Positions 35,422 through 44,808 of a stretch of 64,000 bases of DNA are shown here, in pieces; within the stretch, counting starts at the first letter, position 1; every line of letters begins with the position of its first letter. The DNA is from Archangium violaceum. GTDB lineage: Bacteria > Myxococcota > Myxococcia > Myxococcales > Myxococcaceae. Both the position numbers and the translations under genes were made by a program. The notes under the pieces were generated by a model. The model was not told the origin of the DNA, made no database searches, and saw only the letters and a list, made by a program, of their open reading frames with translations. Where the stretch lies: contig NZ_CP069396.1 in NCBI RefSeq assembly GCF_016887565.1, positions 3,995,001 to 4,059,000 of the forward strand, read 5' to 3'.

Positions 35422-35425
<4 letters not shown>
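34628..35425 (+). CDS. uppS: Isoprenyl transferase (undecaprenyl diphosphate synthase)
   Basis: A 265-aa cis-prenyltransferase making the C55 lipid carrier precursor for cell-wall and polysaccharide synthesis. It has [20 protein letters not shown] with the catalytic Asp, YAFSSQNWARPAEEV, LALSYGGREEL and the [27 protein letters not shown] block. ATG 34628 is taken; TTG 34616 in the same frame has GGTGGGG upstream and is possible. The stop overlaps cdsA in GTGA. It is the first gene of uppS-cdsA-rseP. Confidence 0.95.
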
Positions 35426-36249
<824 letters not shown>

Positions 36250-36331
36250 CAGCCGACGATTGTCCGGTTGGCTGGACTGCCGGCCTCGAAGCGCATTGTC
36301 CGGCATGGTTCCCACGGTTACTGTTGGCACC

Positions 36332-37972
36332 ATGCTTCAAGGTCCCGGTCTATTCATCCTGCTTCTCGGTGTGCTCATCACCGTCCACGAGCTGGGCCAC
36401 TTCCTCGTGGCCAAGGCCTGCGGGGTGAAGGTGCTCCGCTTCTCCATCGGGTTCGGGCCGAAGCTGTTCGGTTTCACGAAGGGGGAAACGGAATACCAGG
36501 TGGCCATCCTGCCCCTGGGCGGCTACGTGAAGATGGCCGGGGACTCGCCCCACGAGGAGCTGGCTCCCGAGGACGCCGGGCGTGGCTTTCTGAACGCCGC
36601 GCCCTGGAAGCGCGCCCTCATCGTGGCGGCCGGGCCGTTCTTCAACCTGGTCTTCCCCGTCCTCATCTACTTCTTCGTCTTCGTCGGCTCCCACGAGGCC
36701 ATCTCCACCAAGGTGGGATTCGTGGACCCGGCCATGCCCGCGGCGACCGCCGGCATCCGTCCGGGAGACCGGATCATCGCCGTGGATGGCGAGAAGGTGC
36801 GCACCTTCGAGGAACTGCGCGACACCTTCGTCGGCCGCTTCGAGCGCCCCATCCCCATCACCGTCGAGCGCGATGGCAAGCAGTCCATCGTCGAGGTGAC
36901 GCCGCGGAAGGTCACCGACTCCAACGGCATCGATCCGGTGGAGCGGGGGCAGATTGGCATCCAGTACGCCCGCAAGCCCGCGGTGCTGGGTGTGTCGCCG
37001 GGTTCTCCCGCCGCTCAGGCGGGGCTGAAGACCTTCGATCGGGTCCTGTCCATCAACGGGGTGAGCATCCCGGACGAGGCCGCCCTCCATGAGCAGTTGG
37101 CGAAGCTGGAGGGGCCGCTGGAGGTCGCCGTCCAGCGCATGCGGCCGGTGATGGCCGGCGCGGTGACCGGTGGCGTGCCGTCCGTCGTCAAGGTGACGGT
37201 GCCGAAGCAGCCGGGCAACGACGGGTTCACGGCGCTGGGCGCGGAGTCCTCGGATCTCTACGTCGTCTCCGTCAACCCCGGCAGCGTGGCGGACAAGGCC
37301 GGCATCCGGGCGGGGGATCGGCTCATTTCCTTCAACGGCGAGCCGCTGCGCTCCTTCACCGTGCTGCTGGCGGAGCTCAGCAACCTGAAGGATCAGCCCT
37401 TCCAGCTCACCTGGCGCTCGGCGGACGGGCAGGAGCACACGCAGAAGCTCGCCCAGGCGCCCTACAACACCCGGAGTGAGTTCTCACAGGAGGCCCGGCT
37501 CGAGCTGGGTGTGGACCCCTGGTATCCCTCCTCGGCGGAGCTGCTGCCCGTGGACATGGTGACGGTGGATATCAGCCCCGGAGACGCGCTGCGTCAGGCC
37601 GCCACCGTCGTGCCCCGGATCGTCGGGCAGATGGTGACAGTGCTCGGCCGCATCGCCACCAACCAGATGTCCACGAAGACGCTGGGCGGGCCGGTGATGA
37701 TGTACCAGCTGGCGTCCAAGAGCGCGGAGCAGGGCTGGGAGAGCTTCTTCCACCTGATGGCCGTCATCTCCATCAACCTGGGGGTGATGAACCTGCTGCC
37801 CATCCCCATCCTCGACGGCTTCCACCTGCTGTCCGCCTTCTGGGAGGGCATCCGCCGCCGCCCCATTCCGGTGCGCGTGCGCGAGGTGGCGAACGTCGTC
37901 GGCCTCATCCTCCTGGCCGCGTTGATGGTGATGGCCTTCTACAACGACATCAATCGACTCATCTTCGGGTAG
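36332..37972 (+). CDS. rseP: RIP metalloprotease RseP (site-2 protease)
   Basis: A 546-aa intramembrane zinc protease that cleaves anti-sigma factors or signal peptides. The zinc motif HELGH is at residues 19-23 in the first membrane segment. FGPKLFGFTKGETEY and LPLGGYVKMAGD follow. Two PDZ domains are visible (~125-200 around AGIRPGDRIIAVDGEKV and ~230-300 or later around AGIRAGDRLISFNGEPL), with a third PDZ-like AGLKTFDRVLSINGVSI between. The C-terminal MNLLPIPILDGFHLL carries the third zinc ligand. Longer than E. coli RseP (450 aa), mostly in the PDZ region. ATG 36305 is an alternative start. Confidence 0.93.
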   Translation: MLQGPGLFILLLGVLITVHELGHFLVAKACGVKVLRFSIGFGPKLFGFTKGETEYQVAILPLGGYVKMAGDSPHEELAPEDAGRGFLNAAPWKRALIVAAGPFFNLVFPVLIYFFVFVGSHEAISTKVGFVDPAMPAATAGIRPGDRIIAVDGEKVRTFEELRDTFVGRFERPIPITVERDGKQSIVEVTPRKVTDSNGIDPVERGQIGIQYARKPAVLGVSPGSPAAQAGLKTFDRVLSINGVSIPDEAALHEQLAKLEGPLEVAVQRMRPVMAGAVTGGVPSVVKVTVPKQPGNDGFTALGAESSDLYVVSVNPGSVADKAGIRAGDRLISFNGEPLRSFTVLLAELSNLKDQPFQLTWRSADGQEHTQKLAQAPYNTRSEFSQEARLELGVDPWYPSSAELLPVDMVTVDISPGDALRQAATVVPRIVGQMVTVLGRIATNQMSTKTLGGPVMMYQLASKSAEQGWESFFHLMAVISINLGVMNLLPIPILDGFHLLSAFWEGIRRRPIPVRVREVANVVGLILLAALMVMAFYNDINRLIFG

Positions 37973-37979
37973 GGGTGCG

Positions 37980-38447
37980 ATGCGGCGGCTGCTCATGGGC
38001 GTGACGGTGGGGGTGGGGGTTCTGGTGGGGTGCGCGCCGCGTGCTACCCGGCCAACCTCTTCCGAGGAGCGGGAAGTGGTGCGGCCGGAGAAGCAACCCC
38101 CATCACGGGCGTACCTCGAAGAGGGGGTCGCCTCGTACTACGGCCCGGGCCTGGTCGGCCGGCCCACCGCCAGCGGCGAGAAGCTGGACCTCAAGGCCTT
38201 CACCGCCGCGCACCGCAAGCTGCCCTTCGGCACGTGCCTGCGCGTGGTGAACATGGAGAACGGGCGCTCGGTGCAGGTGCGCGTCAACGACCGGGGCCCC
38301 TTCGTCCGGGGGCGCGTGGTGGACGTGTCGCTCGCCGCGGCGAAGCAGCTCGACATGCTGGACAAGGGGTTGGCCCGGGTGCGCCTCTACCGCTGCGCGG
38401 ACCGCACCTCCTTCCTCTTCATCCCCTTCGGCCCGCTGGCGGGGTAG
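37980..38447 (+). CDS. rlpA: RlpA-like septal ring lytic transglycosylase lipoprotein
   Basis: A 155-aa lipoprotein with signal LLMGVTVGVGVLVGC and lipobox LVGC. The double-psi beta-barrel of RlpA follows: GVASYYGPGLVGRPTASGEK, AAHRKLPFGTCLRVVN, VRVNDRGPFVRGRVVDVSLAAA with the catalytic His/Asp positions. There is no SPOR domain, so it is a minimal RlpA. It probably cleaves naked glycan strands. It follows rseP by 7 nt. Confidence 0.85.
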   Translation: MRRLLMGVTVGVGVLVGCAPRATRPTSSEEREVVRPEKQPPSRAYLEEGVASYYGPGLVGRPTASGEKLDLKAFTAAHRKLPFGTCLRVVNMENGRSVQVRVNDRGPFVRGRVVDVSLAAAKQLDMLDKGLARVRLYRCADRTSFLFIPFGPLAG

Positions 38448-38456
38448 AAGCCTCGC

Positions 38457-39191
38457 ATGTTCCTCGCGCTCGATACCTCCACCCTCACGCTGTCCCTGGC
38501 CCTCGTGGAGCGGGAAGGGGAGGGCGTCCGCGTCCTCGAGCACGTGGTGGTGGGGCCTCCGAAGAAGCAGAGCGAGGTGTTGCCTGGCATCGTCGGCGAG
38601 GTGCTCGCGCGGCACGGGGTGGTGCTGAAGTCCCTGGAGGGGCTGGCCATCGGCCTGGGTCCGGGCTCCTTCACCGGCCTGCGCATCGGTCTGTCCTGCG
38701 TGAAGGGGCTCGCGTACGCGGCGGGCCTCAACGTGGCCGGGGCGTCGTCGCTCGCGGCCGTGGCCCTGGAAGGTCCCGAGGGTCCGCCCCTCTTCGCCCT
38801 CGCGGTGGCGCGCAAGGATGACCTGTACCTGGGGCGCTACCGGCGCGTGGGCCAGCGCGTGGAGGCGCTGGGGCCCGAGGAGGCCATGAGTCCGGAAGAG
38901 GTGGCCGCGCGCATGGCCTCCGAGCCGGAGGCGCTCGCGCTGGGACCCGCCCTGACCGATTATCGCTCGGCCCTGGAGGCCCACGGCGTGGCTCCCTCGC
39001 GGCTGCTGCACGCGCCCGATTTCCCCTCGGCGGTGGCGCTGGCGCACCTGGTGCGCTTCCCCGAGCAGCGCTCGCTGGAGGCGATCTTCGCGCTGGAGCC
39101 GCACTACGTCCGGGCCTCCGAGCCCGAGCGCAACCCCAAGTTCCCCCCTCTGCCCGGGCCTCCTCCCACCGCTCGCCTCAAGGAAGACTGA
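38457..39191 (+). CDS. tsaB: tRNA threonylcarbamoyladenosine biosynthesis protein TsaB
   Basis: A 244-aa ASKHA-fold protein that partners TsaD and TsaE in making t6A37 of tRNA. It opens FLALDTSTLTLSLALVE and has GLAIGLGPGSFTGLRIGLS and CVKGLAYAAGLNVAGASSL. The C-terminal part is divergent as is normal. It is 9 nt after the rlpA-like gene and probably ends the uppS transcript; the 22-nt space to the convergent chemoreceptor stop holds no obvious terminator. Confidence 0.93.
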   Translation: MFLALDTSTLTLSLALVEREGEGVRVLEHVVVGPPKKQSEVLPGIVGEVLARHGVVLKSLEGLAIGLGPGSFTGLRIGLSCVKGLAYAAGLNVAGASSLAAVALEGPEGPPLFALAVARKDDLYLGRYRRVGQRVEALGPEEAMSPEEVAARMASEPEALALGPALTDYRSALEAHGVAPSRLLHAPDFPSAVALAHLVRFPEQRSLEAIFALEPHYVRASEPERNPKFPPLPGPPPTARLKED

Positions 39192-39213
39192 GGCCCGTTT
39201 CCGGTAGGGGGCT

Positions 39214-41112
39214 CTACACCCGCCAGGTGCGCGCCACCGTCTCCATGCGCTCGGCGGCCTCGCGCAGCGTGCCCGTGGCCCTCGTGGTGGCCTGCAGACT
39301 CCGCATCGTCTCGTCCATCAGCGTGGACAGGTCCGTCACCGCGGTGAAGATCTGCGAGATGCCCGCGTTCTGCTGGTTCACCGCGACGGCGATCTGCCGC
39401 GCCGCCCCCGCGTTGTCCCGCACGATGGACGTCAGCTCCCGGAGGCTCTCGCCGCTCTCCCGCATCTGCTCGAGCCCCGCCTGCATCTGCGCCTGACCCT
39501 TCTCGGTCATCGTCACCGTGGTCTGGATGGACTGACGGATGTCGTCGAGGATCTCCCGCACCCGGCCGGTGGAGTCGATGGACTGGTCCGCCAGGCTGCG
39601 GATCTCCCGCGCCACCACGCCGAAGCCCTTGCCGTGCTCGCCCGAGCGCACGGCCTCGATGGCCGCGTTGAGCGCCAGCATGTTCGACTGGTCCGCCAGG
39701 TCCTTCACCGTCTGGGCGATGTCGCCAATCTGCAGGGTGCGCTCGCCGAGCGAGACGATGCTGCTGGCCAGGCGCCCCACCTTCGCGTGCAACTCCTTGA
39801 GGCCCTCGAGGCTCGCGTTCACCTTCGCCTCGCCCGCGCTGCCCACCTCGTCGGCCCGGGCGGCCACCTCCAACACGGCCTGCGAGCGCTCCGCCGCCAT
39901 CTGCGAGGTCTGCTGAATCTCCTGCGCGGTGACCTGGGTCTCCTGGATGGCCGATGCCTGGCGCGCGAGGTTGCCCTCCTGCACCTCGGACGCCCGGCTC
40001 AGCTCGGCCACGGCCTCGGTGAGCACGCGCGTGCCCTGCTGCAGGCCGAGCGTGGACTCGCGCACGTGTTCCATCATTCGCGCGAAGGCACGGGCCAGAT
40101 CGCCCACCTCGTCCTGGCTGTGCACCTCCACGCGCTGGGAGAGATCTCCCTCCTGGACGACGCGCGTCACCGTCTCGCTCAGCGCGGCGATGGGACGGGT
40201 GATGCCACGCGCCAGCCACCAGGCGCCTACGATGGCCAGCCCCACGAAGAACGCCAGCATTCCGAATGCCACCGTGGCCGCCTGGTTCACGGGGGCGTAA
40301 GCCTCCACCGCGTCCACCTTCGCCACGAAATGCCAGCCATCTCCCACGTCCTGCTCGGTCGTGTCGTTGATGGCCACCTCGGACACGGGCCGGTCGAACG
40401 GAGCGGCATCGGGGGGGCGCGAATCGAAGAGGAGCGTGCCATCCGCGCGTCGCACCTCCAGGGCGAACGTGCTCTGCGCGCGCTCGTGGGCCCGCCGTAC
40501 CGCGGCCCTCACCACGCTGCCGACCTGGCTCCAGTCATACGCGGCCAGCAGTATGCCGATGCGACCGCCGCCGAGCGGGCTGAGCACCGGCGCGGCCAAC
40601 GGCAGGACCCGCCGGCCAAAGATGGGATCCTTCTCGGTCGAGAGTGAGTCGGCGGTGAAGCGCCCCTCCAGCGCCGCCCGGTACCACGCCGTCTCGCGCA
40701 CCTCGCGCTCCTTGCCCTGATAGGACTTGAGCAGCTCCTCCGTGCTGGCGGAGACGGCGCGCCCCTTCTCGTCGAAGAGGACGAAGCCCCTGACGGAGGG
40801 GTGCCGCTTCGCCAGCCCCGCGAGCACCGCGTCGCTCTTCTCGTAGGTGTCGAAGAGCAGTGCCCCTCGCAGGATGGCGTCCTCGGACCAGCTGCGTACG
40901 CTCGCCTCGCGCTCGGCGAACGTCCGCTCCACCAGGTCCTTGAGGCCCTCGGCCTCCACCTTGAGCGTGGAGTGGATCTGCTTCGACAGCGTGCGCCGGG
41001 TGAAGGACAGGCCCAGGCTCGTGAGCGACAGGAGGGACAGGGCCGACAGCAGGGCCACGGCCAGGGTGAGGCGGCTCCTCAGCTTGAGGTTGCCCAGGAA
41101 GGGGTTGTTCAT
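39214..41112 (-). CDS. Methyl-accepting chemotaxis protein
   Basis: A 632-aa chemoreceptor. One membrane segment at ~14-36 precedes a ~240-residue periplasmic region of Cache type ([20 protein letters not shown]-like stretch and [20 protein letters not shown]). A second membrane segment ([20 protein letters not shown]) precedes HAMP and a long signalling coiled coil. The tip reads [20 protein letters not shown] then [13 protein letters not shown]. There is no C-terminal CheR pentapeptide. ATG 41112 follows the stop of the small upstream gene by 4 nt, so the two are co-translated. Confidence 0.92.
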   Translation of the reverse strand: MNNPFLGNLKLRSRLTLAVALLSALSLLSLTSLGLSFTRRTLSKQIHSTLKVEAEGLKDLVERTFAEREASVRSWSEDAILRGALLFDTYEKSDAVLAGLAKRHPSVRGFVLFDEKGRAVSASTEELLKSYQGKEREVRETAWYRAALEGRFTADSLSTEKDPIFGRRVLPLAAPVLSPLGGGRIGILLAAYDWSQVGSVVRAAVRRAHERAQSTFALEVRRADGTLLFDSRPPDAAPFDRPVSEVAINDTTEQDVGDGWHFVAKVDAVEAYAPVNQAATVAFGMLAFFVGLAIVGAWWLARGITRPIAALSETVTRVVQEGDLSQRVEVHSQDEVGDLARAFARMMEHVRESTLGLQQGTRVLTEAVAELSRASEVQEGNLARQASAIQETQVTAQEIQQTSQMAAERSQAVLEVAARADEVGSAGEAKVNASLEGLKELHAKVGRLASSIVSLGERTLQIGDIAQTVKDLADQSNMLALNAAIEAVRSGEHGKGFGVVAREIRSLADQSIDSTGRVREILDDIRQSIQTTVTMTEKGQAQMQAGLEQMRESGESLRELTSIVRDNAGAARQIAVAVNQQNAGISQIFTAVTDLSTLMDETMRSLQATTRATGTLREAAERMETVARTWRV

Positions 41113-41116
41113 GATG

Positions 41117-41656
41117 TCAGAGCTCGAGCAGGGAGACGGACACGGTGAGGGCGCCGATGACACGGGCGCCGTCCTTCACCGGCAGGGAGACCTGGACGAC
41201 GTAGGCCTGGGAGGACTCATCGAAGAAGGGCTTCTCGCGCAGTTCCCCGCCCCGGCCACCGTTGAAGGCCGCGCGCCACTTGGCCTCGTCGCCCTGCCAG
41301 TAGTCGGAGGTGCGGCGCGTCGCGCCCACCAGCGCGCCCTGGTTGTCCATGATGAAGGCCTCGGCCACCACCCGGCCCAGTTGCTCGCGGTAGCGGTGGA
41401 GCGAGCGCGTGCATGCGCTGCTCAGGATCTTCCGCTTGAAGGGAGTGAGGGCGGGTGTCGCGGTCCACTCCGTGTCCAACTTCTGGAGGGTCTCCACCGG
41501 GACGCGCTGGGCGTTCTGCCGCTTTACTTCTCGCACCACCACCGGATCCCTGGCGAGTCGCCGGAACTCGGGCATCAGCGCGTCTACCTTCTGCAACTGC
41601 GCCGCACCATCCGGAGGCAGTTGTGTGAGCAGCAGTAACGAGACGATCGTCCACAT
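41117..41656 (-). CDS. Secreted stand-alone Cache/PDC-like sensor protein
   Basis: A 179-aa protein with a signal peptide ([18 protein letters not shown]) and no later membrane segment. The mature part resembles the distal half of a periplasmic PDC/Cache sensor: [20 protein letters not shown], a [13 protein letters not shown] helix, [20 protein letters not shown] and the closing [13 protein letters not shown] strand. It is directly upstream of the chemoreceptor gene and probably acts as a ligand-binding partner. I infer the fold from pattern only. Confidence 0.72.
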   Translation of the reverse strand: MWTIVSLLLLTQLPPDGAAQLQKVDALMPEFRRLARDPVVVREVKRQNAQRVPVETLQKLDTEWTATPALTPFKRKILSSACTRSLHRYREQLGRVVAEAFIMDNQGALVGATRRTSDYWQGDEAKWRAAFNGGRGGELREKPFFDESSQAYVVQVSLPVKDGARVIGALTVSVSLLEL

Positions 41657-41840
41657 CGATAGGGATCACCGTCCGGCCATGCGGAGATGCGTGCGGGTGA
41701 CCCACTCTGGCCACCCGTGGCCGGCGCTTCTGGCGCGCAGTCTATCCGATGGATGGAGGGGTCCTTGCGGGCACGAGAGGAGGCCTCCGAGCAGGCGCAT
41801 GCCCTCAGACCCGAAGCCAGGGGAGCGAGGGGAGCGCCGG
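41657..41840. other. Upstream part of a 404-bp divergent intergenic region, no gene seen
   Basis: This stretch lies between the sensor gene (minus) and the Asd-like gene (plus). Only shadow frames cross it. It must hold the promoter of the sensor/chemoreceptor pair, but no clear -35/-10 or -24/-12 element was recognised. Three palindromes occupy the part nearer to the Asd-like gene. Confidence 0.5.
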
Positions 41841-41963
41841 TCAGGTCTGGTTGACCAGACCTGAAAAACACCGGCCGTGCGTGCAGGTCAGGTCTGGTTG
41901 ACCAGACCTGAAAAACACCGGCCGTGCGTTCACGTGCAGGTGAGGTCTGGTTGACCAGACCTG
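41841..41963. repeat. Three tandem units each carrying a 22-bp palindrome
   Basis: The inverted repeat CAGGTCTGGT-TG-ACCAGACCTG occurs at 41842-41863, 41889-41910 and 41942-41963 (third copy with G for the first C). Copies 1 and 2 are followed by the same AAAAACACCGGCCGTGCGT, so the units are direct repeats of 47 and 53 bp. The core TGGT-TG-ACCA resembles GntR/FadR-type operators. They lie ~100 bp upstream of the Asd-like start and ~185 bp upstream of the sensor start. An operator array is the likeliest reading; a cruciform element is possible. Confidence 0.75.
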
Positions 41964-42060
41964 ATGTCGCATGCTGGCCTACAGCATATCCACCCACCCG
42001 GGCTTCCGGGCAACCAGAAGGGCAGCCCACTCGGACCGGGGCTGGGGTAAAGGACGCGCC

Positions 42061-43089
42061 ATGAACGAGAACCTGCGAATCGCCGTGGTGGGCGCCACGG
42101 GCGTGGTGGGCAGCGAGGTACTCTCCGCCCTGTTCGACCGGGACTTCCCCGCCGAGCGGCTCACCGTGCTGGCCTCGGAGCGCTCCGAGGGCGAGGAGCT
42201 GGAGTACGGGGAGGAATCCCTGGGGGTGGAGAAGGCTACCCCCGAGTCCTTCCGGGGCATTGGCCTGGCGCTCTTCGCCACGCCAGCGGACGTGTCGCGC
42301 ACGCTCGCGCAGGCCGCCCAGGCCGCGGGAGCCTGGGTGGTGGACGTGAGCTCCGCCTTCCGTGCCGATGGCAACGTCCCGCTGGTGCTTCCCGGCTTCA
42401 ACTCCGAGGTGCTGGGCGCCTCCTTCAAGGGCCGCATCGTGTCCGTGCCCTCGGCGGTGACGAGTGCCCTGGCGACCCTGCTCGAGCCGCTGCGCCAGTC
42501 CTTCGGAGTGGCCCAGGTACAGGTGACGGCCCTCATGGGGGCGTCCTCCGCGGGCCAGCGGGGCCTGCGCGAGCTGGAGCAGCAGACGGCGGCCCTCCTC
42601 TCCGGCCGCGAGCCCGAGTCCCACGCCTTCCCCCAGCGCGTGGGCTTCAACCTGGTGCCTCAGGTGGGTCCCTTCCTGGCCAACTCTCCCTGGACGGAGG
42701 AGGAGGCCGGTTGGACGTTGGAGGCCGCTCGCCTCTTCGCCCCCAAGGGGGAGATCCCCGTGGTGGCCGGTACCGCCGTGCAGGTGCCCTCCTTCTATGG
42801 TCACGGGCTGAGCCTCCATGTGCGGCTGCGGAAGCCCGCCTCGGTGGACCAGGCGCGCGCCGCCCTCAAGGGCTCGCCCGCGGTCAAGGTGCTGGATTCA
42901 CCCGGAGAGAAGATCTACCCCATGACCAGCCTGGTCACCGCGGACCCCACCGTCCACGTGGGCCGGCTGCGCTCCTTCCCCCAGGCCCCCGAGTGGCTCA
43001 CCCTCTTCGCCGCCGTGGACAACGCCGGCCGGGGTGCCGCCCTCAACCTCGTGGAGGCCGGACTGCGGCTCACCGAGCGCCCCGCCTGA
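42061..43089 (+). CDS. Aspartate-semialdehyde dehydrogenase-like protein lacking the catalytic Cys (USG-1 type)
   Basis: A 342-aa ASADH-fold protein. The NADP motif RIAVVGATGVVGSEVL and the late FYGHGLSLHVRL are present. At the active site, where ASADH has an NCxT loop, this protein has VSVPSAVTSALATLL, so the nucleophilic Cys is missing; DVSSAFR and the first half are normal. This parallels the USG-1 paralogue of E. coli. It is unlikely to make aspartate semialdehyde, so a true asd should be elsewhere. ATG 42061 starts just before the Rossmann strand. Confidence 0.8.
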   Translation: MNENLRIAVVGATGVVGSEVLSALFDRDFPAERLTVLASERSEGEELEYGEESLGVEKATPESFRGIGLALFATPADVSRTLAQAAQAAGAWVVDVSSAFRADGNVPLVLPGFNSEVLGASFKGRIVSVPSAVTSALATLLEPLRQSFGVAQVQVTALMGASSAGQRGLRELEQQTAALLSGREPESHAFPQRVGFNLVPQVGPFLANSPWTEEEAGWTLEAARLFAPKGEIPVVAGTAVQVPSFYGHGLSLHVRLRKPASVDQARAALKGSPAVKVLDSPGEKIYPMTSLVTADPTVHVGRLRSFPQAPEWLTLFAAVDNAGRGAALNLVEAGLRLTERPA

Positions 43090-43215
43090 CAATTTGGCAA
43101 GGCCTCCGGGACGCCCCTGCCCATTTGACCGGGGAGGGGCTCCTTCCCCCTCGGAAATGAAGGGAGGGGGGCCGGGTTCTTCCTGGCCTCTGGCTTGCTA
43201 CCCTCCTGCCCGCCC

Positions 43216-44091
43216 ATGCGTAACCTCCTCCTTCTCACCGCCGTGCTCCTGTCGTCCGCGGCCTCCGCCCAGGCAGTGCAGTTGCGCCTGTCCACCGGGC
43301 AGGAGACGCGGAGCTTCGGACCCAAGACCTGCACCGGGGTCGTCGCCGTCACCTGGACGAGGACCGGTACCGTCTGTGACCAGCTCTCCTTGTGGCTCAC
43401 CCAACCCGGCAAGGACTGCGGTGACAGCCCCGCCACCGGCGACGTCAGCCTGGATGCCATCTCGAGGGACACGCTCCTGGCTCAGGGGACGGGCAACTTC
43501 CAGGTCGACCTCAGCCAGTTGCCCTTCCCCATCACGGACGGCGGCGGTGGATGCGGTTCCCTGGCGCAAGACGCGACGTTCCGGTTGTGTGGTGCCACCA
43601 AGAGCCCCTCGGGCCTCTACGGGGAGACGTGCAACACCGTGTTGAGGGCGTCGGGGATGAAGTTCGTCTATGACGGGACGCCGCCGGCCGCGCCCGTCAT
43701 CGAGGACGCGCAGGGCCTGGACGAGGCCCTGCTCGCGGACGTCAGCGAGCCCACGGGCGCCACCGTCATCGAGCTCCATGTGTCGCGCGACGGCACCGAG
43801 GTGACGACGGTGAGGCAGGACGTGGGCCGGGGCGCCATCCGGGTGGAGGGGCTGGAGAACGAGGCGACGTACCAGCTGGTGGCCTACGCCTTCGATCAGG
43901 CGGAGAACCAGAGCGCGGCGTCCGAGGCCAAGGAGGCCACTCCCACCAAGACCAATGGCTTCATGGAGGAGTACGTCAACGCCGGGGGCAAGGAGACGGG
44001 CGGGTGTGGCGCGGCGGGCGGAGGAGTTGTGGGCAGTGCCGTGCTGGCCGCCCTGGGTTTCTGGTTGTCCTCAAGGAGAAATCGTTCATGA
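43216..44091 (+). CDS. MYXO-CTERM surface-anchored protein, MXAN_2561-like
   Basis: A 291-aa exported protein: signal LLLLTAVLLSSAASAQ, a Cys-containing domain of ~150 residues, a fibronectin-like beta domain (~155-245, PPAAPVIEDAQGLDEALLAD) and a C-terminal MYXO-CTERM signal (GGCGAAGGG, then a hydrophobic helix ending SSRRNRS). Such tails are processed by myxosortase and attached through the Cys. The stop overlaps the next gene in ATGA. I recall this gene pair as the MXAN_2561/MXAN_2562 families of M. xanthus; function unknown. Confidence 0.78.
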   Translation: MRNLLLLTAVLLSSAASAQAVQLRLSTGQETRSFGPKTCTGVVAVTWTRTGTVCDQLSLWLTQPGKDCGDSPATGDVSLDAISRDTLLAQGTGNFQVDLSQLPFPITDGGGGCGSLAQDATFRLCGATKSPSGLYGETCNTVLRASGMKFVYDGTPPAAPVIEDAQGLDEALLADVSEPTGATVIELHVSRDGTEVTTVRQDVGRGAIRVEGLENEATYQLVAYAFDQAENQSAASEAKEATPTKTNGFMEEYVNAGGKETGGCGAAGGGVVGSAVLAALGFWLSSRRNRS

Positions 44092-44801
44092 CTCGAGCAG
44101 TGGCCCTCGGCGTCGCGGTGTTCCTCATCGCGCTTCCCGGTGAGGCGCAGGATATGTCCGGGGTGGCTCAGTCACCTCGCAGCGGCTCCGTGGAGTTCCG
44201 GCTCGGTGGCTGGCGGCCGCAGATGGGCAGCGAGGAGGGCCTCTCCGAGGACCCGTTCTCGAAGGTGTTCGGGGGCAGCAACCTGCTGCTCTTCGAGGCC
44301 GAGCTGCAGCGCTTCTTCTACCAGGGCATCGGCTCGGCGGGTGTGAGCGTGTCGCTCGGCTACGCGGAGAAGTACGCCGCCGCCCTGCTGCCCGGTGGGG
44401 GCAAGAGCGCGGAGCGCACGGGCTTCCACGTGCTGCCCATCCATCTGCGCGGCGTCTACCGGTTCGACTACCCCGCGTTCCACTGGGGCATTCCGCTGGT
44501 GCCCTACATCAAGCCGGGCCTCATCTACATGCCGTGGTGGGTGACCAAGGGCGGAGAGATCGAGACGCTCGAGGGCGTCAAGGGACGTGGCGGCAAGCTG
44601 GGCTGGGAGGTGGCCGGTGGCGTGTCCTTCCTGCTGGACGTGCTGGAGCCGCGGCTGGCGCGCGACTTCGACTCGGACCTCGGGGTGAACCACAGCTATC
44701 TCTTCGCCGAGTACACCTACGCGAAAGTGAACAACTTTGGCGGAGAGGGATTCAATCTCTCCGACTCGTACTGGATGTTCGGTCTGGCGCTGGATTACTA
44801 G
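44088..44801 (+). CDS. Outer-membrane beta-barrel protein, MXAN_2562-like
   Basis: A 237-aa exported protein with signal AVALGVAVFLIALPGEAQ. A series of amphipathic strands follows (SVEFRLGGWRPQMG, SVSLGYAEKYAAALL, YIKPGLIYMPWWV), ending in a terminal aromatic residue (FGLALDY), typical of an outer-membrane barrel. AAGGAGA precedes the ATG inside the end of the upstream gene. The coupling with the MYXO-CTERM protein suggests the two act together at the surface. Confidence 0.75.
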   Translation: MTRAVALGVAVFLIALPGEAQDMSGVAQSPRSGSVEFRLGGWRPQMGSEEGLSEDPFSKVFGGSNLLLFEAELQRFFYQGIGSAGVSVSLGYAEKYAAALLPGGGKSAERTGFHVLPIHLRGVYRFDYPAFHWGIPLVPYIKPGLIYMPWWVTKGGEIETLEGVKGRGGKLGWEVAGGVSFLLDVLEPRLARDFDSDLGVNHSYLFAEYTYAKVNNFGGEGFNLSDSYWMFGLALDY

Positions 44802-44808
44802 ACCGTAC

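Noticed and set aside
41841-41963. CRISPR array
   Set aside because: Only three units; each repeat is a palindrome and the spacers are also repeated sequence, with no cas gene nearby.
41841-41963. Set of intrinsic terminators
   Set aside because: The stem is followed by A-runs on the plus strand and has no T-run downstream on either strand; three copies in a promoter region fit operators better.
42061-43089. Functional aspartate-semialdehyde dehydrogenase (asd)
   Set aside because: The catalytic Cys of the NCxT loop is absent, so an Asd-like USG-1 label is safer.
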